Part shown: piece after piece, positions 20,466 through 28,296 of the stretch
How positions within the stretch are numbered: the first letter of the stretch is position 1
Layout of the letters: each line of letters opens with the position of its first letter
DNA from: Streptomyces sp. AP-93
GTDB taxonomy: Bacteria; Actinomycetota; Actinomycetes; Streptomycetales; Streptomycetaceae
Direction of reading: 5' to 3'
DNA length: 64,000 nt
NCBI RefSeq assembly: GCF_022808175.1
Contig: NZ_JALGBX010000007.1
Span: forward strand, 186,001-250,000
The notes under the pieces: model-generated
Database searches by the model: none
What the model saw: only the letters and a program-made list of their open reading frames with translations
Told to the model about the DNA's origin: nothing
Made by a program: the position numbers and the translations under genes

Positions 20466-20674
20466 AGCGCCTCCTCCACCTGATGCCTTGCGAGGGGTTC
20501 ACCCCCTGGGCATCGTCCACAGTTTCCTGGGGCGGGCCGCGCCCGCCCTGCACAACGCCAACATAGGCGACCGCCGGGCCGGCTGTCCGCATCCAGCACG
20601 ACGGAATATCGCCGTACCGGAGCGCCTTCGAGGAATTCGAGGAGACAGCCCGGGCCCGGGGCGCCCGGTCCCGG

Positions 20675-21463
20675 TCAGTTCTGGGTGACGGTGCCCTTCT
20701 CGATGGTCACGGGGGTCTTGGGGGCCCCGTCCTGGCCGCCGTCGGCCGTACCGGCCTTGGCCACCTCTTCGAGCACCTTCAGACCGGCAGCGTCGATCTT
20801 GCCGAAGGGGGTGTACGAGGGGGCGAGCGGGCTGTCCTTGTAGACCAGGAAGAACTGGCTGCCGCCCGAGCCGGGCTGGCCGGTGTTGGCCATCGCCACC
20901 GTGCCCGCCGGGTAGACGACCTGGCCCGTCGCGTTGGGCTTGCCCAGAGAGTCGAGGTTCTCGTCGGCGATGGTGTAGCCGGGGCCGCCCATGCCGGTGC
21001 CCTGCGGGTCACCGCACTGCAGGACGAAGATGCCGCCCGTCGTCAGGCGGTGGCACTTGGTGTTGTCGAAGAACTTCTTGTCGGCGAGCGACTTGAACGA
21101 GTTGACCGTCTGCGGGGTCTTCGCCGCGTCCATCTCGAACTTGACGTCGCCCGCGCTGGTCTTCAGGTCGAAGGTGTACTTCGCCTTGGCGTCGATCGCC
21201 ATCGCCGGGGAGGGGGACTGCTGCGGGGTGGGCGAGGCCGGGGCCGAGGGGGTCGCGGCCGGGTCGGCCGCCTCGTCCTTCTTGTCCTTGTCGAACACAC
21301 CGCCGGCCACCAGGCCGACCAGCGCCGCGACGACCACGGCCACCGCCGCGCCGATCACGGCGAGCCGCTTGCGCGACTTCTGCCGCGCCTCGGCACGCCG
21401 CTGCTGCTGGCGTTCGTACTTTTCCCTGGCGAGCTGGCGCCGCCGCTGATCGCTCGTGACCAC
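20675..21463 (-). CDS. Membrane-anchored cyclophilin-type peptidyl-prolyl isomerase
   Basis: The 262-residue protein has a basic cytoplasmic N-terminus, one membrane segment (about residues 34-55), a Pro/Ser/Thr-rich linker, then a cyclophilin domain. Landmarks are CHRLTTGG, FVLQCGDPQGTGMGGPGY and AGTVAMANTGQPGSGGSQFF, the last containing the active-site strand. The usual FHR arginine is present as CHR. It should isomerise proline bonds in exported proteins on the outer face of the membrane. The GTG start follows AAGGAG. It is divergent from the metallo-hydrolase gene. Confidence 0.9.
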   Translation of the reverse strand: MVTSDQRRRQLAREKYERQQQRRAEARQKSRKRLAVIGAAVAVVVAALVGLVAGGVFDKDKKDEAADPAATPSAPASPTPQQSPSPAMAIDAKAKYTFDLKTSAGDVKFEMDAAKTPQTVNSFKSLADKKFFDNTKCHRLTTGGIFVLQCGDPQGTGMGGPGYTIADENLDSLGKPNATGQVVYPAGTVAMANTGQPGSGGSQFFLVYKDSPLAPSYTPFGKIDAAGLKVLEEVAKAGTADGGQDGAPKTPVTIEKGTVTQN

Positions 21464-21529
21464 CGGGTCGTCTCCTTGTGCGTATCTGGTACCACTGTCC
21501 GGGCTGGGTTAGGCCGTACCGTATATGGG

Positions 21530-21560
21530 TTCGCTGTGTAATGAGCGGCGCCGGTACCCT
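21530..21560 (+). promoter_or_regulatory. Weak promoter candidate for the metallo-hydrolase gene
   Basis: TTCGCT and TACCCT are separated by 19 bp in the comparatively AT-rich divergent gap 21464-21616. Low support. Confidence 0.25.
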
Positions 21561-21616
21561 CTGAGCAGCAGCATTCCGATCTGCAGCCTCCCGCCGGACG
21601 ACGATTGAGGACGAAC

Positions 21617-22327
21617 GTGCTGATTGCCGGATTCCCCGCCGGGGCCTGGGGGACCAACTGTTACGTGGTCGCCCCCGCCGCCGGTGAGGAGTGCGTCATC
21701 ATCGACCCGGGCCACCAGGCCACCCAGGGTGTCGAGGAGACGTTGAAGAAGCATCGGCTCAAGCCCGTCGCGGTCGTCCTCACCCATGGCCACATCGATC
21801 ATGTGGCCTCGGTGGTCCCGGTGTGCGGAGCACACGACGTACCGGCCTGGATCCACCCCGAGGACCGCTTCATGATGAGCGACCCGGAGAAGGCCCTCGG
21901 CCGTTCCCTCGGAGCCCAGCTCATGGGCGAGCTCACGGTGGGGGAGCCCTCCGACGTCAAGGAGCTCACCGACGGCGCCCAGCTCACCCTGGCCGGGATG
22001 GAGCTCACCGTGGCGCACGCCCCCGGCCATACCAGGGGGTCGGTGACCTTCGGGATGCCCGCGGCGGCGGACATCCCGCCGCTGCTGTTCTCGGGCGACC
22101 TGCTCTTCGCCGGCTCCATCGGGCGTACCGACCTCCCCGGCGGCAGCCACGCCGACATGCTCGAGTCGCTGGCCCGCGTGTGCCTGCCGCTCGACGATTC
22201 GACCGTGGTGCTGCCCGGACACAACGAGCACACGACCATGGGCCGTGAGCGAGCCACCAACCCGTACCTGCGGCAGGTGGCCGCCGGCCTGGGAGACGGC
22301 CTCACGTCTCCACGACGAGGAATGTGA
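21617..22327 (+). CDS. Metallo-beta-lactamase-fold hydrolase (glyoxalase II-like)
   Basis: The 236-residue protein has the metal-binding signature THGHIDH, further ligands in the [24 protein letters not shown] and LPGHNEHT segments, and the overall length of the glyoxalase II-like/YcbL family. The substrate is probably a thioester or similar, but it cannot be told from sequence. The GTG at 21617 was preferred to a TTG 12 bp upstream because GAGG lies at the right spacing. hisS begins 10 bp after its stop, and this pair is conserved in Streptomyces. Confidence 0.88.
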   Translation: MLIAGFPAGAWGTNCYVVAPAAGEECVIIDPGHQATQGVEETLKKHRLKPVAVVLTHGHIDHVASVVPVCGAHDVPAWIHPEDRFMMSDPEKALGRSLGAQLMGELTVGEPSDVKELTDGAQLTLAGMELTVAHAPGHTRGSVTFGMPAAADIPPLLFSGDLLFAGSIGRTDLPGGSHADMLESLARVCLPLDDSTVVLPGHNEHTTMGRERATNPYLRQVAAGLGDGLTSPRRGM

Positions 22328-22337
22328 CGAGAGTTTC

Positions 22338-23597
22338 GTGAGTACTTTTCAGGCCCCCAAGGGCACGTACGACCTGCTGCCGCCCCGCTCCGCCACCTTC
22401 CTGGCGGTGCGCGAGGCGATCTCCGCGCCCCTGAAGAACTCCGGCTACGGGTACGTCGAGACCCCCGGCTTCGAGAACGTCGAGCTGTTCTCGCGCGGCG
22501 TCGGCGAGTCCACCGACATCGTCAGCAAGGAGATGTACACCCTCACCACGAAGGGCGGCGACCAGCTCGCCCTGCGCCCCGAGGGCACCGCCTCCGTGCT
22601 CCGCGCCGCCCTGCAGGGCAACCTGCACAAGCTCGGCGGCCTGCCCGTCAAGCTCTGGTACTCCGGCTCCTACTACCGCTACGAGCGGGCGCAGGCGGGC
22701 CGCTACCGCCACTTCTCCCAGGTCGGCGCCGAGGCGATCGGAGCCGAGGACCCGGCGCTGGACGCCGAGCTGATCATCCTGGCCGACCAGGCGTACCGCT
22801 CGCTGGGCCTGCGCAACTTCCGCATCCTGCTGAACTCGCTCGGCGACAAGGAGTGCCGCCCGGTGTACCGGGAGGCACTCCAGGACTTCCTGCGCGGGCT
22901 CGACCTCGACGCGGATACCGTGCGCCGGGCCGAGATCAACCCGCTGCGCGTGCTCGACGACAAGCGGGCCGACGTGCAGAAGCAGCTCGTCGGCGCCCCG
23001 ATGCTGCGCGACTACCTCTGCGACGCCTGCAAGGCGTACCACGAGGAGGTGCGGGCGCTGGTGACGGCGGCCGGGGTCGTCTTCGAGGACGACGAGAAGC
23101 TCGTGCGCGGCCTGGACTACTACACCCGCACCACCTTCGAGTTCGTCCACGACGGTCTGGGCTCCCAGTCCGCGGTGGGCGGCGGCGGCCGCTACGACGG
23201 CCTCTCCGAGATGATCGGCGGGCCGGCGCTGCCTTCGGTGGGCTGGGCGCTGGGCGTGGACCGCACGGTGCTGGCGCTCGAGGCGGAGGGCGTCGAACTG
23301 GACATCCCGTCCGCGACCTCCGTCTTCGCGGTGGCGCTCGGCGCGGCGAAGCCGGTGCTGTTCGGTCTGGTGACCGAGCTGCGGCGGGCCGGTGTGGCCG
23401 CGGACATCTCCTACGGGGGCAAGGGCCTCAAGGGTGCGATGAAGGACGCGAACCGGAGCGGGGCCCGCTTCGCGGTGGTCGCGGGGGACCGTGACCTCGA
23501 GGAGGGCGTGGTCCAGCTGAAGGACATGCAGTCCGGGGAGCAGACCCCGGTGGCCGTCGCCGACGTGGTCGCCACCGTCCAGGCCCGCCTGGCCTGA
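22338..23597 (+). CDS. hisS: Histidine--tRNA ligase
   Basis: The 419-residue class II aminoacyl-tRNA synthetase begins [15 protein letters not shown]. It carries motif 2 in [16 protein letters not shown], the histidine-specific motif [15 protein letters not shown] and motif 3 in GGGGRYDGL, and a C-terminal anticodon-binding domain. The GTG at 22338 was chosen because it gives this standard N-terminus; longer in-frame readings run into the previous gene. It charges tRNA-His in the cytoplasm. Confidence 0.95.
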   Translation: MSTFQAPKGTYDLLPPRSATFLAVREAISAPLKNSGYGYVETPGFENVELFSRGVGESTDIVSKEMYTLTTKGGDQLALRPEGTASVLRAALQGNLHKLGGLPVKLWYSGSYYRYERAQAGRYRHFSQVGAEAIGAEDPALDAELIILADQAYRSLGLRNFRILLNSLGDKECRPVYREALQDFLRGLDLDADTVRRAEINPLRVLDDKRADVQKQLVGAPMLRDYLCDACKAYHEEVRALVTAAGVVFEDDEKLVRGLDYYTRTTFEFVHDGLGSQSAVGGGGRYDGLSEMIGGPALPSVGWALGVDRTVLALEAEGVELDIPSATSVFAVALGAAKPVLFGLVTELRRAGVAADISYGGKGLKGAMKDANRSGARFAVVAGDRDLEEGVVQLKDMQSGEQTPVAVADVVATVQARLA

Positions 23598-23775
23598 CGT
23601 TCGCCGGGGCTCCGCCCCGGACCCCGCGCCTCAAACGCCGGCGGGGCTGAGATATGCCGCTGCGCGGCATTCTCAGCCCGTCCGGCGTTTGAGGACACGT
23701 GCGCGGAGCGCACGTACGGGTCCGGGCGGAGCCCGGTTTCGGGAAGGGGCGGGGTGGGGGAAGGCCCCGCGCAGC
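23598..23775. repeat. GC-rich palindromic intergenic repeat, copy 4
   Basis: Cores GCGCCTCAAACGCCGGCGGG (near 23626-23645) and CCGTCCGGCGTTTGAGGA (near 23677-23694) are in inverted orientation with a GCCGCTGCGCGGC loop between them. It fills the gap between convergent hisS and the response regulator gene and may terminate both. Confidence 0.8.
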
Positions 23776-23783
23776 GGACGCCG

Positions 23784-24416
23784 CTACAGCAGGCCGTGCC
23801 GCATGGCCGTGGTCACGGCGGCGGTGCGGTCCGCGACCTCCAGCTTCCCGAAGATGCGCAGCATGTGCGTCTTGACCGTGGACTCCGCCACGAACAGCCG
23901 CCGGCCGATCTCCGCATTGGTCGCCCCCTCCGCGACCAGCCGGAGCACCGCCACCTCCCGCTCGGAGAGCCGCGGCAGCGACGGCCGGCTCCGCAGCCGG
24001 TCCACCAGCCGGCCCGCCACCGTCGGAGCGAGGACCGTCTCGCCCCGCACGGCCGCCCGGATCGCGGCCGCCAGCTCCGCCCGCGCCATGTCCTTCAGCA
24101 GGTAGCCCGCAGCTCCGGCCTCCACCGCGCGCAGGATGTCCCGGTCCTCCTCGTATGTGGTCAGCACCACCACCCGTACCGGCAGCCGGGCCGCCGTGAT
24201 GCGGGCGATCGACTCGACCCCGTCGCCGCCCGGCATCCGCAGGTCCATCAGGATCAGGTCCAGGCCGCCTTCGGGGGCCAGCCGCGCGGCCAGCGCCTCC
24301 GCCTGCGGGCCGTTCGAGGCCTCGGCGACGACCTCCAGGTCCGGTTCGGCGGCGAGCATGCCGCGCAGGCCCTCCCGTACCACCGGGTGGTCGTCGGCCA
24401 GCAGGATGCGGATCAT
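23784..24416 (-). CDS. NarL/FixJ-family response regulator
   Basis: The 210-residue protein has a receiver domain with D8/D9 in LADDH, the phosphoacceptor D58 in LMDLRMP, the conserved Thr in VLTTYEE and Lys in LLKDM, followed by a LuxR-type helix-turn-helix (LSEREVAVLRLVAEGATNAE). It is encoded 37 bp after the histidine kinase gene on the same strand and is its obvious partner. It probably regulates the ABC exporter genes upstream in the same operon. Confidence 0.93.
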   Translation of the reverse strand: MIRILLADDHPVVREGLRGMLAAEPDLEVVAEASNGPQAEALAARLAPEGGLDLILMDLRMPGGDGVESIARITAARLPVRVVVLTTYEEDRDILRAVEAGAAGYLLKDMARAELAAAIRAAVRGETVLAPTVAGRLVDRLRSRPSLPRLSEREVAVLRLVAEGATNAEIGRRLFVAESTVKTHMLRIFGKLEVADRTAAVTTAMRHGLL

Positions 24417-24428
24417 GTCGTACGGCTC

Positions 24429-24462
24429 CTCAGCGGCTCAGCGGCTCAGCGGATCAGCGGAT
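24429..24462. repeat. Short tandem repeat between kinase and regulator genes
   Basis: Units of the type CAGCGGCT / CAGCGGAT are repeated four times across the intergenic space and the kinase stop codon. Probably replication slippage. Confidence 0.5.
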
Positions 24463-25674
24463 CGGGAGGGTGACGGTGACGGTGGTACCGGCCGAGGCGG
24501 TGCTGTCGACCGCCGCGGCGCCGCCCACCTCCGCCGCGCGGGCGAACAGCCCCCGCAGTCCGTAGCCCGGTGCGGGGGCCGCCGGGTCGAAGCCCCGCCC
24601 GGTGTCCCGGACCGTGAGGGTCAGCTCGCAGGCGCCGTAGGCGAGGGACACCGCGCAACGTGCCTGCGGTCCGGCGTGCTTGGCCGCGTTCGACAGGGAC
24701 TCCTGACAGGACCGCAGGGCCACCACCTCCAGTACCGCGGCCAGCGGCCGGACCTCCCCGGTCACCGAGACGGCCGCCGGCGGATCGTGCCGGGCCGCGA
24801 GCCGCCGTACCGCGTCGGGCAGCGAACCGCCGTCGAGATCGGCGGGCGCGCCGCCCGCGACCAGGGCGCGGGCCTCGGCCAGGTTCTGCCGGGCGGTGAC
24901 GGCCATCAGCTCCAGGTGGCGCCTGGCCCGCTCCGGATCGGTGTCCAGCTCCGACTGCACGGCCTGTACGAGCATCAGCAGACTGGTGAAGCCCTGGGCG
25001 AGGGTGTCGTGGATCTCGCGGGACATGCGTTCCCTCTCGGTATGGGCGCCGCGTTCGGCGGAGAGCCGGGCCACCTCCTCCCGGCTGGCGTCGAGTTCCG
25101 CGATGAGGGAGGCCCGGTGCCCGCTCTGCTCGATGATCCGGACGATCCAGGCACCGAAGAAGGCGGAGAAGAAGAAGGCGACGAGCGCGCCGAGCGCGCT
25201 CGCGAAGACGGAGTGCCCCTCCGGCCGCCACACCAGCGCCCAGCCCGCCACCGGCAGCAGGCACAGCAGGCCCGCCGCGCCGACCGCGCGCCGCAGGGGC
25301 AGCGGCATGAAGCACTGCGGGGCGAGGGCGAAGGTGATCAGCCGGGCCTCGCCGGCCAGGGAGGCGGCCGGCAGGAAGAGGGCCAGCGCCACGCCCACGT
25401 AGCGGGCGGAGCGCCGGGGTGCGGCGTCCGGCGCCAGCAGGAGCAGCCGGCGTCCGGCGCCGAGGTAGCAGGGGACCATGAGGGCGAGCAGGGCGACGGC
25501 GGTGATCCGGTACGCCGGCCCGGGGGAGTCCGCGCCGAGGACGAAGGCCGCGGTCGCGATCCACACGACCCCGAAGTAGAGGTCCCACGGGCCGAACGCG
25601 CGGTCCCACACGTGGGACTCGCGCGCTCCGGCCGCCCCGGCGAAGGCGCTCAGCCGTCGCGCCGGTTCTTCCAC
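24454..25674 (-). CDS. Sensor histidine kinase (HisKA_3 type)
   Basis: The 406-residue protein has about five membrane segments in its first 185 residues, then a coiled linker, the dimerisation/phosphoacceptor motif REIHDTLAQGF (H222) and a HATPase domain with N-box QESLSNAAKH, DTGRGFD and GYGLRGL motifs. This is the type paired with NarL-like regulators. The GTG at 25674 lies inside the 3' end of the permease gene (25-base overlap); it is the first start that keeps the membrane domain whole without running far into the permease in another frame. It may sense a compound handled by the ABC exporter. Confidence 0.9.
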   Translation of the reverse strand: MEEPARRLSAFAGAAGARESHVWDRAFGPWDLYFGVVWIATAAFVLGADSPGPAYRITAVALLALMVPCYLGAGRRLLLLAPDAAPRRSARYVGVALALFLPAASLAGEARLITFALAPQCFMPLPLRRAVGAAGLLCLLPVAGWALVWRPEGHSVFASALGALVAFFFSAFFGAWIVRIIEQSGHRASLIAELDASREEVARLSAERGAHTERERMSREIHDTLAQGFTSLLMLVQAVQSELDTDPERARRHLELMAVTARQNLAEARALVAGGAPADLDGGSLPDAVRRLAARHDPPAAVSVTGEVRPLAAVLEVVALRSCQESLSNAAKHAGPQARCAVSLAYGACELTLTVRDTGRGFDPAAPAPGYGLRGLFARAAEVGGAAAVDSTASAGTTVTVTLPIR

Positions 25675-26480
25675 GTGAAGGTCAGCAGGCACAGCACCAG
25701 CCCCCCGAGCACCCAGGCCCCCAGGACCAGGGCGATCCGCCCATACTCCCAGGAACCGGTCTGCTCGAGAACGGCCGCGGACTCGGGAAGGAACACCCCG
25801 CGCAGTCCCTGGCACATCCACTTGAGCGGGAACAGCGCACCGATGTTCAGCAGCCAGTCGGGAATCTGGTGGACCGGGATGAAGACGCCGGAGATGAACT
25901 GCAGGATCAGGAACGGCAGCACCACGACCGAGCTGGCGCTCTTGCCGGACTTGGGCAGGCTGCTGATCGCGATGCCGAGCAGGGCGCAGCCCGTCAGGCC
26001 CAGGGTGAAGATCCAGGCGAAGGTCAGCCATTTGACGGCTGACGCCGGCAGATCGAGGTCGAAGAGGGAGGCGCCGACGAACAGCAGGACCGCGGTCTCG
26101 GCGAGGCCGGTGAGCAGCACCAGCCAGACCTTGCCGAGGAAGTACGCGGCCGGGGGCATCGGGGTCCCGCGCAGGCGGCGCAGCACCTTCTCGTCGCGTT
26201 CGACGGCGATGGAGATGCCGAGGGACTGGAAGCTGGTGGACATGATCCCGGCGGCGACCATGCCGGCCGCGTACAGCTGGGAGGCGGTGACCCCGGTGCC
26301 CTCCACGCTGCCGCCGAAGATCGAGGCGAAGAGCGCGAGGAAGACGATGGGGAAGGCGAAGGTGAAGATCACCGCGTCGCGCTGGCGGGCGAACTGCTTG
26401 ATCTCCACGGCCCCGCGGGACAGACCCACGGCCCAGGCGCCGGGCAGCGCCGGGGCCGGCTTGGTGACGACGGTGCTCAT
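25650..26480 (-). CDS. ABC transporter permease (ABC-2 type)
   Basis: The 276-residue integral membrane protein has six predicted segments and the ABC-2 family pattern: long first extracytoplasmic loop, ERDEKVLRRLRGTPMP cytoplasmic signature and FISGVFIPVHQIPDWL near the end. It pairs with the ATPase whose stop overlaps its start by four bases (ATGA). The exported substrate is unknown; drugs, lipids or antibiotics are typical for such units next to a two-component system. Confidence 0.93.
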   Translation of the reverse strand: MSTVVTKPAPALPGAWAVGLSRGAVEIKQFARQRDAVIFTFAFPIVFLALFASIFGGSVEGTGVTASQLYAAGMVAAGIMSTSFQSLGISIAVERDEKVLRRLRGTPMPPAAYFLGKVWLVLLTGLAETAVLLFVGASLFDLDLPASAVKWLTFAWIFTLGLTGCALLGIAISSLPKSGKSASSVVVLPFLILQFISGVFIPVHQIPDWLLNIGALFPLKWMCQGLRGVFLPESAAVLEQTGSWEYGRIALVLGAWVLGGLVLCLLTFTWKNRRDG

Positions 26481-27448
26481 CGGGAGTCCTCCGGCTGCTG
26501 AACGGCGCTCTGGGTGGTCTGGGTGCTCCGGGTGGTTCGGGCGCTCTGGGCGCTCTGGGCGCTCTGGGCGCTCTGGGCCGGCAGGGCCGCCCCGTCGAGC
26601 TGGCCCGTGAGGCGCAGGTACACGTCCTCCAGGGTGGGGCGGGCGATCTTCAGCCCCGGGATCTCCCCGTCGAAGCGGGCCATCAGCTCCCGGACCGTGC
26701 GGGTGGGGGTCTCGGTGGCGATGCTGCGCCCGGTGCCGTCCGGGTCGGTCCACGCGACGGTCGCGCCGGAGCCGAAGCGGGTGCGGAGCTCGGCCGGTAC
26801 CCCTTCGGCGACCACCCGGCCCCGGGCGATCACCGCGAGGCGGTCGGCGAGGGCCTCGGCCTCCTCCAGGTAGTGCGTGGTGAGGACGACCGTGGTGCCG
26901 CCGTCGGCGAGCTGCCGGATCAGTTCCCAGAACCGCCGCCGGGCCGCCGGGTCGAAGCCGGTGGTCGGCTCGTCCAGGAGCAGCAGCTCCGGGTCGCCGA
27001 TGACGCCGAGCGCCACGTCCAGGCGCCGCCGCTGGCCGCCGGACAGGCCCTTCACCCGTTCGTCGCGCTTGTGCTCCAGGCCCACGAGGGCGATGACCTC
27101 GGCCGGGTCCCGCGGGGCCGGGTAGTAGCGGGCGAAGTGCCCGACCGTCTCCCGTACGGTGAGTTCGGCGGGCGCCGACTCGTCCTGCCAGACGATCCCG
27201 ACGCGCGAGCGCCAGGCCCGCCCGGCCCGCGCCGGGTCCGCCCCCAGGACGGAGACATCGCCGCCGTCCCGCGCCCGGTGGCCCTGCAGGATCTCCACCG
27301 TCGTGCTCTTGCCGGCGCCGTTGGGCCCCAGGAGGCCGAAGACCTCGCCCCGCCGGATCGTCAGGTCCAGTCCGTCCACCGCGGTGACTTCGCCGTACTG
27401 CTTGCGGAGCCCCCGTACTTCCACCGCGTTCTGTGTCATGTTTTCCAT
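26477..27448 (-). CDS. ABC transporter ATP-binding protein (DrrA/CcmA-like)
   Basis: The 323-residue ATPase carries Walker A GPNGAGKST, signature LSGGQRRRLDVAL, Walker B LLLLDEPTTGFDP and the switch histidine in LTTHYLEEA. It ends in a C-terminal tail with four AQS triplets followed by Thr/Ser/Gln-rich residues, produced by 9-bp GCGCTCTGG tandem repeats at about 26545-26580; the tail is unlikely to matter for function. ATG 27448 (MENMTQN) and ATG 27439 (MTQN) are both possible starts. First gene of the exporter/two-component operon. Confidence 0.92.
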   Translation of the reverse strand: MENMTQNAVEVRGLRKQYGEVTAVDGLDLTIRRGEVFGLLGPNGAGKSTTVEILQGHRARDGGDVSVLGADPARAGRAWRSRVGIVWQDESAPAELTVRETVGHFARYYPAPRDPAEVIALVGLEHKRDERVKGLSGGQRRRLDVALGVIGDPELLLLDEPTTGFDPAARRRFWELIRQLADGGTTVVLTTHYLEEAEALADRLAVIARGRVVAEGVPAELRTRFGSGATVAWTDPDGTGRSIATETPTRTVRELMARFDGEIPGLKIARPTLEDVYLRLTGQLDGAALPAQSAQSAQSAQSARTTRSTQTTQSAVQQPEDSR

Positions 27449-27577
27449 GGTGTGGCGGAAGCCCGCCCACCGGTCCCCCCGTGCGTACCTCCTCCTGTCC
27501 GTCGAACGACGGACAGTCGGGCCGGGTACGGCACAATGGCCGGTGCTTGTTGACCTTGCAGATGTGGAGCGGGCCGG

Positions 27578-28198
27578 ATGACGACACGAGGGACCGATAC
27601 GGACACCGCCGAGCCGCGTACGGCCGTCGGCGGCAGCCGGGCGCTCGCCCTGCTGCTGGTGATCACGGGAGCCGCGGGGCTGTTCGCCGCGTGGGTCATC
27701 ACGATCGACAAGTTCAAGCTGCTGGAGGACCCGGACTTCGTTCCGGGCTGCAGCCTCAACCCGATCGTCTCCTGCGGCAACATCATGACCAGCGACCAGG
27801 CATCGGTCTTCGGCTTCCCGAACCCGATGCTCGGACTGGTCACCTACGGCATGGTCGTGTGCGTCGGCATGAGCCTGCTCGCACGGGCGCGCTTCCCGCG
27901 CTGGTACTGGCTCACCCTGAACGCCGGGATGCTCTTCGGCGTCGGCTTCTGCACCTGGCTGATGTACCAGTCGCTCTACACCATCAACTCCCTGTGCCTG
28001 TGGTGCTGCCTGGCCTGGGTCGCCACCATCGTCATGTTCTGGTACGTCACCTCCCACAACGTCCGCAGCCGCCTGCTGCCGGCCCCCGGCTGGCTGCGCG
28101 CCTTCTTCGACGAGTTCACCTGGGTGCTGCCCGTCCTGCACATCGGGATCATCGGCATGCTGATCCTGACCCGCTGGTGGGACTTCTGGACCTCCTGA
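27578..28198 (+). CDS. Vitamin K epoxide reductase family protein
   Basis: The 206-residue membrane protein has four to five membrane segments and the four cysteines of bacterial VKOR: loop pair C58 and C66 (GCSLNPIVSCG) and active-site CxxC C140-L-W-C143. It should reoxidise periplasmic disulfide-forming proteins using quinone, the role of DsbB in other bacteria. A DsbA-like partner is not in the window. It is divergent from the exporter operon; a TnpB-like element follows immediately. Confidence 0.92.
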   Translation: MTTRGTDTDTAEPRTAVGGSRALALLLVITGAAGLFAAWVITIDKFKLLEDPDFVPGCSLNPIVSCGNIMTSDQASVFGFPNPMLGLVTYGMVVCVGMSLLARARFPRWYWLTLNAGMLFGVGFCTWLMYQSLYTINSLCLWCCLAWVATIVMFWYVTSHNVRSRLLPAPGWLRAFFDEFTWVLPVLHIGIIGMLILTRWWDFWTS

Positions 28199-28250
28199 GC
28201 CGTCCCTCGGGTTGCGTGACCTTGCCGGGTTGGGCTCGTTTCGTATGTGG

Positions 28251-28265
28251 GTCCGATGATCGGAC
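28251..28265. repeat. Perfect palindrome upstream of the TnpB-like gene
   Basis: GTCCGATGATCGGAC reads the same on both strands except for the central base. It lies 32 bp before the TnpB-like start and is a candidate left-end palindrome of that element, or an operator. Confidence 0.55.
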
Positions 28266-28296
28266 AGTAGGTCGCGAGCGGAGCGGGGGTGTGGGT

